From Halolamina pelagica (GTDB lineage: Archaea > Halobacteriota > Halobacteria > Halobacteriales > Haloferacaceae), in the NCBI RefSeq assembly GCF_900115675.1, contig NZ_FOXI01000015.1:1-47852 (forward strand): 47,852 bases of DNA, read 5' to 3'. Below the pieces are notes generated by a model, which was not told the DNA's origin, did no database searches, and was given only the letters and a program-made list of their open reading frames with translations. A program made the position numbers and the translations under genes. Below are positions 17,047-23,452 of this stretch, in pieces (the first letter of the stretch is position 1; each line of letters begins with the position of its first letter).

Positions 17047-17128
17047 CTACTGCTCTAGTTCCTCAACGAGTGCACTTACCGTAGACGACATCGCCACGTT
17101 CGAAAATCGGATCCTCGTCGTCGGTCAC
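17047..17128 (-). pseudogene. Internally deleted PemK/MazF-like toxin gene
   Basis: A GTG overlapping the stop of the upstream regulator begins VTDDEDPIFERGDVVYG, the typical N-terminus of haloarchaeal PemK/MazF proteins. After about 17 codons the frame breaks. The next frame continues directly as VSALVEELEQ and a stop, which looks like the usual C-terminus. The middle of roughly 80-100 codons is therefore missing. The remaining pieces cannot encode the RNase fold, so the toxin is dead while the regulator upstream remains. Confidence 0.6.
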
Positions 17129-17496
17129 TGTTCGTCCTCGATGCTCGGATGCGACTCACTGGGTGCCTTTTCACGCCACGATTCCTTGTCCTCTGTTCCG
17201 AGTTCCTCGTTGAACAGTGCTGTCGCTCGCTCGTAACTGCTGTATCCTTCGAGTCGCTCAGTGTCGTCGGTCACCGCCCAGTATGTCGCCTTGTGTTCGA
17301 CGAGGTCTCGATCCTTCAACCGCGAGAGTGCGGTGCTGACGGCGCCTTCATCGACGCCGACCTGCGAGGCGATTTCGCGGGCCTTGAACGCCCGATCCTC
17401 GTTGGTAGCGAGAAACCCAAGAACTTGGACGGGGACGGAGAGTCCTTCGAGTTCGTCCTCGCTCGTGTTCTCGAAGGTGTCTCGGTCGATGGACAT
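17125..17496 (-). CDS. MarR-like winged-helix regulator / antitoxin
   Basis: A 123-residue DNA-binding protein. The winged helix spans about residues 20-75: PVQVLGFLATNEDRAFKARE, then QVGVDEGAVSTALSRLKDRD, then LVEHKATYWAV. The tail is acidic, as expected for a toxin-binding or dimerising end. Its stop overlaps (GTGA) the start of a mazF-like remnant, and such regulator-mazF pairs are common in haloarchaea. It may now act only as a repressor with no partner. The ATG at 17496 fits the homology. Confidence 0.8.
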   Translation of the reverse strand: MSIDRDTFENTSEDELEGLSVPVQVLGFLATNEDRAFKAREIASQVGVDEGAVSTALSRLKDRDLVEHKATYWAVTDDTERLEGYSSYERATALFNEELGTEDKESWREKAPSESHPSIEDEQ

Positions 17497-17645
17497 CGTT
17501 GAATGGGTGTACGACTCTCGATGTGAAAACCGTTCGGCGTGAAAGCGATGAAAACGCTGGAGGAAAGTATGTCTAGGTCTGCAAAAGGGGCCGAGAACTG
17601 CCTGCCTTGGTCGCCTTGATACGAGCCCTCGATACTCGCCATCAG

Positions 17646-17656
17646 TTATTTATATG
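17646..17656 (+). promoter_or_regulatory. TATA-like box of the MNT-HEPN locus
   Basis: TTATTTATATG is centred 26 bases before the GTG at 17677. That is the leaderless distance and supports that GTG over the ATG three codons later. Confidence 0.55.
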
Positions 17657-17676
17657 CTGTTGCACAAAATCAGACA

Positions 17677-18366
17677 GTGTCCGAAATGGCGGGACAAGAG
17701 ATAACGGTCTGTATCAATGCGTATCCGAACTCGGATACCGGGATCTTCCGCATCAGCGCGGCAGACGAGATCCTTCGCCTCCTCGCTGACGCTCATGAGA
17801 CGGAGTTCACGATCCCGGAACTCGTCGAGGTGACCGGCGCCACTCGGTCGACAGTGTGGCGGGCGATCGACCTCCTCGACACCATCGGCGCGATTCGCGT
17901 TCGGGAGACGCCTCAACGGAACTACGCCGCTATCAATCCGGATCGACTCAAGAAAGACGATCCGGTCCTCGCCATCGATCAGTCGGAGTTTCACGAGCCG
18001 ACCCGGACGTTCGTGGACCGCATTCAGACGGCTATTGCCGACGCAGACGCCGTCGAGACAGTCGTCGGGATCATCGTCTTTGGGAGCGTGGCTCGCGGCG
18101 AAGCTGATCGACAGAGCGATATCGACCTGTTCGTGGTCGTCGAGGGTGACCGAACGGCGGCTCGGCGTGTCGTCACGGACGTCGTTACTGATCTTCAGTC
18201 GCAGCGCTTCGACGGCGACCGCTTCGCGTTCGAACCGTACGTCGAATCCGTCGAGAGTGCACGTCGAGCCGGGTCGAAGCTCGACGAAATCTTCGACGAA
18301 GGGGTGACGGTGTACGGAACAGCGGCGCTCCAGTCACTTCGCAAGGCGGTGATCGCCGATGAGTAG
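17677..18366 (+). CDS. HTH-MNT nucleotidyltransferase (antitoxin of an MNT-HEPN pair)
   Basis: A 229-residue protein in two parts. The N-terminal helix-turn-helix (residues about 25-85; TIPELVEVTGATRSTVWRAI) should bind DNA. The C-terminal minimal nucleotidyltransferase domain has GSVARGEADRQSDIDLFVVV, the GSxxxG...DxD motif with both metal-binding Asp residues. In known MNT-HEPN systems the MNT protein adds AMP to a Tyr of the HEPN RNase and silences it. The gene overlaps the following HEPN-like gene by 8 bases. That partner is split by an insertion sequence, so this antitoxin is left without an intact toxin. Confidence 0.85.
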   Translation: MSEMAGQEITVCINAYPNSDTGIFRISAADEILRLLADAHETEFTIPELVEVTGATRSTVWRAIDLLDTIGAIRVRETPQRNYAAINPDRLKKDDPVLAIDQSEFHEPTRTFVDRIQTAIADADAVETVVGIIVFGSVARGEADRQSDIDLFVVVEGDRTAARRVVTDVVTDLQSQRFDGDRFAFEPYVESVESARRAGSKLDEIFDEGVTVYGTAALQSLRKAVIADE

Positions 18367-18730
18367 TACCCGAATCGAACACCTCATTGACGAGGTCCAA
18401 GCGGCGTTCGACCGTCGACCGACTGATATCGAGCCTGGACTCGACGTGACGGACGGTGCGCTCCTCCAACTGCGGAAGGCCTGTCGGCTCCTTGCCGGCG
18501 CTGATTCGCTTCGCGATGCTCGCTACGACACGCTCGTGATCGAAGCGTCGTTCGTCGCCATCGAGCGCACAGTCGAATTCCGACTGTTCGAACAGGGAGC
18601 GATGCAACCGGACGATCTTCCGGGGACCCACCCAGGCGTGTATCGGGAGGCAGCGGCTGCCGGGATCTTCAGTGAGGCGATCGCGGCGGATCTCGAAGAT
18701 CTCTGGCGCGACCACCGAGCGAAAACATAC
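18359..18730 (+). pseudogene. HEPN-like protein, 5' part (interrupted by IS)
   Basis: The first 124 codons of an alpha-helical protein starting MSSTRIEHLIDEVQAAFDRR and ending LWRDHRAKTY. The frame then runs into the right end of the IS element. Joined to 20561-20682 with a single T at the junction, it reads on as KTYSYLDGLAAAARAEAMY and gives about 164 residues. The RDHRAKTYSY segment resembles the RNase and AMP-acceptor motif region of HEPN toxins (Rx4-6H or an Arg...Tyr variant). That assignment rests mostly on the MNT neighbour and the helical character. Confidence 0.75.
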
Positions 18731-18740
18731 TTTGACCTCC

Positions 18741-18762
18741 TCCCGCGCCTAAAGACGCGGGA
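18741..18762. repeat. IS right-end hairpin
   Basis: Perfect 7-base stem TCCCGCG/CGCGGGA around the loop CCTAAAGA. TnpA of this family recognises such imperfect or perfect subterminal hairpins in single-stranded DNA. It lies 10 bases from the element end. Confidence 0.75.
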
Positions 18763-18806
18763 ATCTCACCACGGGATCTCAGGCCGGTCGAACCGACCCT
18801 CTGGTT

Positions 18807-20042
18807 TCAAGACGCATACGTCCCAAGCGTCTCTTGCTGGGTAGCATCGGCTTGGCTGTCTTGTGGGGCGGTCAAACGCCCCCCATCCTCAGCCGAGTCA
18901 TTGCCATCCGTGTGTTCTCTTGTATGGCTCTCTCCGCTGAGGTAGCGGTCTGCGATATTTATCGCGCCGTTCACGTCCGCCTGGTACTCGCCCATCCAGC
19001 AAGCGTCGTTCGTACACTTGAACGTCGCCTGTCGCGGGCGGTATCCTACCTCACCGCAAGTGTGACACTCCTTCGAAGTGTTTCGTGGGTTTACCGTCTC
19101 GACAGGAATGCCTTTCTCGATGGCTTTGTAGCGTATCTGCGCGTGGAGTTTGGCGAACCCCCATCCGTGGAGACGCCGGTTCATGAAGTCGCCGTAGTCC
19201 ATCGACTCCCGTATGTACGTCAGGTCTTCCAGAACGAGGACTGGGTTCTCGACGGACTCAGCGTACTCCACGACTTCGCGGGTGACGCGGTGGAACACGT
19301 CGTCGATCTGGTTCCACACGCCATCCCCGAAGGACTCCGCGATACGCTCGCTTCCGCGCGTCTGGAGTCGGCGCTTGGCGGTGAAGTAGGTCTTGCGGAG
19401 CCGACGAACGGTCTTTCCCTCACCGGCCCACAGTTCGGGCGCGGTCGGCGAACCGTGGTCGTCGCGGTGACACACCGTGACGAGCGACGCTTCCCCGATG
19501 TCCACTCCGATCGGTGTCCATTCTTCGGCGGACACTTCGGAGCGTTCCTCCACGTCGCGGGTGGCGGTGACGTGGAGATACCACGTTCCGTCCCGCTCGA
19601 ACAGCCGACTCTCACCCATCGTGGCGTCTCCCGCGTGCAACGCTTCCAGCCAGTCCCGCTGTTCGGGGTTCGGTTGTGCTGGCATCCAGAGGTGGTAGTC
19701 CTCGTGGTGCGGGATTTTGACGTACCACTCGATAGCGTTCTCGGGCTTGTGGTCGAGCCGTAGCCCCTCGTTGGTGAAGCGGACAGGGTGGTCGTCGTGA
19801 AGTTCGCCCGCGTTGTACGTCGTCGTGAGTTGCGGAACGTACTTCTTGAGTGCGTTCTTCGCGTACCCGCTCAGGTCGTAGTTGACCACCACGTCGTTCG
19901 CTTCGGGCTGGGTGGTACATCGGGCGTCGAAGGCGTTTTGGAGGGCGTGCTGGTACGCTTCTCGGGTCTCTCGGAGTTTCTGCCGCTTGTGGGCGTTCGG
20001 GTCCACAAGTTTGAGTTCCAGCGTCTTCGTGAGTTCGGTCAC
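18807..20042 (-). CDS. tnpB: RNA-guided endonuclease TnpB
   Basis: A 411-residue TnpB. Catalytic acids are visible in PIGVDIGEASLV (RuvC-I), VLVLEDLTYIRE (RuvC-II) and YQADVNGAINIADR (RuvC-III). The zinc finger CHTCGEVGYRPRQATFKC ends NDAC. The C-terminal tail after the last RuvC motif is acidic and variable. It is coupled to tnpA by a 4-base ATGA overlap. The expected role is RNA-guided cutting of the empty donor site so that repair restores the element. The omega RNA would come from the tnpB 3' end and the right end at 18731-18830, with its guide reading into the interrupted HEPN-like gene. Confidence 0.92.
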   Translation of the reverse strand: MTELTKTLELKLVDPNAHKRQKLRETREAYQHALQNAFDARCTTQPEANDVVVNYDLSGYAKNALKKYVPQLTTTYNAGELHDDHPVRFTNEGLRLDHKPENAIEWYVKIPHHEDYHLWMPAQPNPEQRDWLEALHAGDATMGESRLFERDGTWYLHVTATRDVEERSEVSAEEWTPIGVDIGEASLVTVCHRDDHGSPTAPELWAGEGKTVRRLRKTYFTAKRRLQTRGSERIAESFGDGVWNQIDDVFHRVTREVVEYAESVENPVLVLEDLTYIRESMDYGDFMNRRLHGWGFAKLHAQIRYKAIEKGIPVETVNPRNTSKECHTCGEVGYRPRQATFKCTNDACWMGEYQADVNGAINIADRYLSGESHTREHTDGNDSAEDGGRLTAPQDSQADATQQETLGTYAS

Positions 20043-20428
20043 GAATCGCCCTCCTTGTGTTCTTGAATGTAGTTCTCGACAGTCTCATTCGAAACGTGCC
20101 CGGCGGTCCCTGCGTAGTACCCTCGCGCCCACCTGATTTTCTCGCTGTCGTGGTCGGCGTGTCGGTGGTTGTACTTGCGCGAGGAGATACCCTTGAACCA
20201 GTTGGCGAGGAGCGCCGGTTCGTTCTTGGGCGGACTACTGACAAACAGGTGAACGTGATCGGGCTGTACGGTGAGGTCGAGAATCTCGACGCCTTTGTCG
20301 TCGGCTATTTCGTGGAGGATGGACCGGACACGGCTGGCGACCTCGTTGACGAGTACCGATTGACGGTACTTCGGCAACCACACTATGTGGTAGTTGAGGT
20401 TGTAGGTCGCGTGCCGTGTGGTCTTCAT
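20039..20428 (-). CDS. tnpA: IS200/IS605 transposase TnpA (Y1 HUH family)
   Basis: A 129-residue single-strand DNA transposase. The HUH motif is HVHLF in LTVQPDHVHLFVS, and the nucleophilic Tyr is in VSNETVENYIQEH, spaced as in IS608 TnpA. The length is normal for the family. The enzyme works as a dimer, excising and inserting single-stranded element DNA at a short target on the left side. The gene starts about 130 bases inside the left end and is followed by tnpB with a 4-base overlap. No inactivating change is seen. Confidence 0.95.
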   Translation of the reverse strand: MKTTRHATYNLNYHIVWLPKYRQSVLVNEVASRVRSILHEIADDKGVEILDLTVQPDHVHLFVSSPPKNEPALLANWFKGISSRKYNHRHADHDSEKIRWARGYYAGTAGHVSNETVENYIQEHKEGDS

Positions 20429-20531
20429 CCGTGCTGCATACTATTGCCCGCCGCCACCTTAATACTACCGAGTGGGTGTTGGAAACCCCGCCGTGGCGTC
20501 GTCGGTTGGAGTGTAGGCTATTGTCCGCTCG

Positions 20532-20553
20532 ACCCCCGCCTAAAGACGAGGGT
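20532..20553. repeat. IS left-end hairpin
   Basis: Stem ACCCCCG/CGAGGGT (6 of 7 pairs, one C-A mismatch) around the loop CCTAAAGA, identical to the loop at the other end. It lies 7 bases from the element boundary at 20560. Confidence 0.75.
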
Positions 20554-20560
20554 ATACGCT

Positions 20561-20682
20561 CATATCTGGATGGACTTGCCGCAGCAGCCCGTGCCGAAGC
20601 GATGTATACGCTCGCTAGCGAAATACATGCCTACATCGTCGGCCAGTCACGGCAGGGCCACGAGTGTCGCTGCGACGATTGA
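20561..20682 (+). pseudogene. HEPN-like protein, 3' part (after IS)
   Basis: The last 40 codons of the gene interrupted at 18730, reading YLDGLAAAARAEAMYTLASE, then IHAYIVGQ, and ending CRCDD and TGA at 20680. The piece is helical and Ala-rich. Upstream in-frame codons belong to the IS left end and are not native. It has no start of its own that would give a functional product. Confidence 0.75.
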
Positions 20683-20711
20683 CAAGTCCGTCGAACCAGA
20701 GGACCGGACGC

Positions 20712-21161
20712 TTACGGTGCCGCAGCTGCCGTGTCGCCGCCTTCTGTATCGAACGAGAGATTGATGACTAGCTCGTCGAACCAGACGATTGGCCGTTTGC
20801 TCTGACCCTCTTCCTCGAAGAAGATGATGCCCAGCTGAGCGAGTCGACTGAGTTCCTCGTGGACGTTCTTCACGTCGCGGTCAACGACCCGGGCGGTTTC
20901 GTTGATGCTTGGTGGCTCCTCTCGACGGATGGCTTCGATAAGGTCGAGGACGCGCGGCGTGAGTGTCTCCATAAGGTCGTCGTAGCTGGTGAACGAGAGC
21001 GTCGGCGTGGCATCCACCGCGTCGCTCTGTTCGAGCATCTCGATCCCGTCTGTGACGGCCTCGTGAAACTCACTGGACGACTTCACGGTTACGACCAGGG
21101 TTGATTCGGCCCGGAGTTGTTCGCGCTCCATCGGGTGCAGCGGCGGCGTGGTATCGTTCAT
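20712..21161 (-). CDS. HTH DNA-binding protein of the HVO_A0114 type
   Basis: A 149-residue regulator. Residues about 10-35 form a beta-rich segment (ESTLVVTVKSSSEFHEAV), and the C-terminal winged helix runs from about 70 to 130 (LDLIEAIRREEPPSINETAR, then VHEELSRLAQLGIIFFEE). The ATG at 21161 (MNDTTPPLHPMEREQ) is preferred; the frame upstream is non-coding in character. HVO_A0114-type proteins usually sit beside a small toxin-like DUF6516 gene and may act as antitoxins. No such gene is present here on either side, so it seems to be an orphan. Confidence 0.75.
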   Translation of the reverse strand: MNDTTPPLHPMEREQLRAESTLVVTVKSSSEFHEAVTDGIEMLEQSDAVDATPTLSFTSYDDLMETLTPRVLDLIEAIRREEPPSINETARVVDRDVKNVHEELSRLAQLGIIFFEEEGQSKRPIVWFDELVINLSFDTEGGDTAAAAP

Positions 21162-21349
21162 GTGTCTCAGCGTATGTGGGGCCTCACTCAACCACGTACT
21201 GGATGGTTTCTCCAGAACTATTCGCAGAGTTTGACTACTCCTCCCTATTGGTACGTAGACCAACGCAATATCCCTATTGATTGAGTGACCCCTATGCCTG
21301 CTTCGGCGTTACTGGTAGCTGTCGTTGGTCGCGCACTTGTCTCTCGACG

Positions 21350-22156
21350 TCAAATCACCAGCACGCCGCCAGCGATCGCGAGCGCTCCCAGCCCCACACA
21401 GACCGCCCAGAACGGGAGTTCGTCGACGATCCGCAGCAGCGCGTCGATCGACGCGTACCCCGCGACGGCCGCGGCGCCGAGGGCGACCCCCGCAGCGAGG
21501 AGTGACGTGTTCAGTCCCGTGTCGAGGTAGCCGAGCAGGCCGCCGCCGATCGAGGCCGGGATCGCGAGCAGGAACGAGAAGCGGAACGCCTGCGGTCCCT
21601 CGTGGCCCCGCAGCAGGAGCGTCCCGGTGGTCATCCCCGACCGGGAAATCCCGGGGAGGATGGCGACTCCCTGTGCGATCCCGACGAGTACGGCGTCGCG
21701 GATCGTCGGCGTCCGTCGCGTCCCGAGGTGGTCCTGCGAGAGGTACTGGAACGCGCCGGTGAGCACCAGCAGGACGCCGATTAGGGCGATGAACACGCCG
21801 CCGCCCAGCTCCGAGACGGCGTCGACCAGCGTCAGGTACGCGGCGATGCCGACAACGCCCGAGACGAGCGTGCCGATCGCGAGGAACGTCACCGTCGCGT
21901 GCTCGTCCTCGGTGGCGTTGGCCGGCCGCCACGTCGGGAGGAGCTGCAGCACGTTCCAGAGGTCCCGGCGGTAGTACACCGTCGCGGCGAGGGCAGTCCC
22001 GAGGTGGAGGAAGAGTGCGAACGCGACGCCCGCCTCCGGCGATCGGCCGAGCGCGGAGAGGACGATCGTGATGTTGCCCTCGCTGGAGATCGGCAGCCAC
22101 TCGAAGATCCCCTGGAGGATCCCGACGACGAGGGCGACGACGAGGTCGCGAGCCAT
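21350..22156 (-). CDS. uppP: Undecaprenyl-diphosphate phosphatase family (UppP/BacA)
   Basis: A 268-residue membrane phosphatase with about eight helices. Signature regions are LQGIFEWLPISSEGN near the N-terminus (the bacterial form is E-x-L-P-x-S-S-T-G-H, so the T-G-H is E-G-N here) and LPGISRSGMTTGTLLLRG in the second half. The enzyme removes one phosphate from a polyprenyl diphosphate. In archaea the substrate is probably a dolichyl- or similar C55-C60 diphosphate released by glycan transfer. It is divergent from the second glmU-like gene and close to glmS, fitting a glycan-precursor neighbourhood. Confidence 0.9.
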   Translation of the reverse strand: MARDLVVALVVGILQGIFEWLPISSEGNITIVLSALGRSPEAGVAFALFLHLGTALAATVYYRRDLWNVLQLLPTWRPANATEDEHATVTFLAIGTLVSGVVGIAAYLTLVDAVSELGGGVFIALIGVLLVLTGAFQYLSQDHLGTRRTPTIRDAVLVGIAQGVAILPGISRSGMTTGTLLLRGHEGPQAFRFSFLLAIPASIGGGLLGYLDTGLNTSLLAAGVALGAAAVAGYASIDALLRIVDELPFWAVCVGLGALAIAGGVLVI

Positions 22157-22258
22157 ACAGCACGGCGGGACGGCGAGGCGTATGATGGTTCTGTTTTTCG
22201 CGCCAAAACTGCGCGTATCGAAACAGTAACCTATCGGGGTGAGAGAGATGCGTCCATC

Positions 22259-23452
22259 ATGGATGCTGTCGTTCTCGCGGCCGGGGAGGGCGAGCGGCTG
22301 GCGCCGCTGACCGAGTCACGGCCCAAGCCGATGCTTCCCGCCGCGAACCGTCCGATCCTCTCGTACGTCTTCGACGCCGTCGTCGCCGCCGACGTGGACT
22401 CGATCGTCGTCGTCATCGGCTACGAGCGTGACCACATCCGCGACCAGTTCGGCAACTCGTATCGGGACACGCCGATCGAGTACGTCACCCAGGAGAAACA
22501 GCTCGGGAGCGGTCACGCGCTCCGGCAGGCCAAAGGTGCGGTTGACGGCCCGTTCCTCGTGCTGAACGGCGACCAGATCGTCGCGCCCGAGATGGTCGTC
22601 GACGTGCGGGACGCCTACGAGCCAGCGCGTGCCTTCGGCGCCCTCGGCGCGATCGAACACGCGGATGCCGCCCAGTACGGCACCGTTTCGATCGCCGACG
22701 GGACGGTGTCGGCTCTCTTCGAGGATCCGGCTACCGACGAGCACTACCCGCTGAACGCCGGCGTCTACGCGTTCGACGAACGGCTGTTCGAGGCGCTCGA
22801 CGCGACGCCGCGAACCGATGGCGAGCTGTCACTGCCGACGACGCTCGAACGGGTCGTCGGCGACGGGGACACCGAGTCGATTCAGGCCGTCCGGACGGAG
22901 GGGCTCTGGGTCGACGCCACGTACGCGTGGGACCTGCTCACCGTCGCCGAGCGCCTGCTCGACGCGGGCTGGATCGAGGGCGTCGCCCAGGAGGACGATG
23001 TCTGGGTCGCCGACTCCGCACGGGTCCACGACTCGGCAGTGCTCCGGCCGCCCGTCGCGATCAGCGCGGACGCCGTCGTCGGGCCGAACGCGGTCGTCGG
23101 GCCCGCAACGTCGCTCGGCCGGAACGCGACCGTGGGGGCGAACGCGACCGTCTCCCGGTCCGTCCTCGACGTGGACACCCGGGTCGGCGCCAACGCGTCG
23201 CTACACGAGGTCGTCGCCGGCCGCGCCGTCGATATCGGTGCGGGGACGGTCGCACCGAGCGGCGCCGCGGACATCCCCGTCGCCGGGCACGTCGTCGAGG
23301 GGCAGTCCGTCGGCGCCGTGCTCGCTGATCGCGTCACGGTTGAAGGGGCTGGGAGCTTCGACCCCGGTGCGATCGTCGGGACAGGGGCGACGCTCGGCGT
23401 CGGGACGCACATTACGGGTCGCGTGGATCGGGACACGGAGGTGGTGCGCTGA
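22259..23452 (+). CDS. GlmU-like sugar-1-phosphate nucleotidyltransferase with diverged beta-helix domain
   Basis: A 397-residue GlmU paralogue. The N-terminal half has VVLAAGEGERLAPLTESRPK (residues 4-23), the Asp of LNGDQIVAP and LNAGVYAFDE, so nucleotidyl transfer is likely. The C-terminal half is a beta-helix of hexapeptide-like repeats (DAVVGPNAVVGPATSLGRNA). It lacks the GlmU acetyltransferase signatures NFGAG...NLRHD and TGRRKFG seen in the protein at 15764. It is therefore probably a monofunctional UTP- or dTTP-dependent enzyme. Its TGA is immediately followed by the glmS ATG, so the two are one operon. The ATG at 22259 begins the homology. Confidence 0.85.
   Translation: MDAVVLAAGEGERLAPLTESRPKPMLPAANRPILSYVFDAVVAADVDSIVVVIGYERDHIRDQFGNSYRDTPIEYVTQEKQLGSGHALRQAKGAVDGPFLVLNGDQIVAPEMVVDVRDAYEPARAFGALGAIEHADAAQYGTVSIADGTVSALFEDPATDEHYPLNAGVYAFDERLFEALDATPRTDGELSLPTTLERVVGDGDTESIQAVRTEGLWVDATYAWDLLTVAERLLDAGWIEGVAQEDDVWVADSARVHDSAVLRPPVAISADAVVGPNAVVGPATSLGRNATVGANATVSRSVLDVDTRVGANASLHEVVAGRAVDIGAGTVAPSGAADIPVAGHVVEGQSVGAVLADRVTVEGAGSFDPGAIVGTGATLGVGTHITGRVDRDTEVVR

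Larger units (their letters stand above)
18731..20560 (-). mobile_element. Complete IS200/IS605-type element (tnpA and tnpB)
   Basis: An element of about 1830 bases carrying a Y1 transposase and a TnpB on the minus strand. Both subterminal hairpins are present with the same 8-base loop CCTAAAGA: one at 18741-18762 (right end in element orientation) and one at 20532-20553 (left end). The right end finishes in TCAA on the minus strand, as in IS608-like elements. There is no target duplication. Boundaries are known to within one base because removing the element restores an open frame in the host gene. All parts look functional, so insertion may be recent. Confidence 0.9.

Noticed and set aside
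18725-20566. Target-site duplication around the IS200/IS605 element
   Set aside because: The flanks share only a single ambiguous T. Elements of this family do not duplicate their target, so none is expected.
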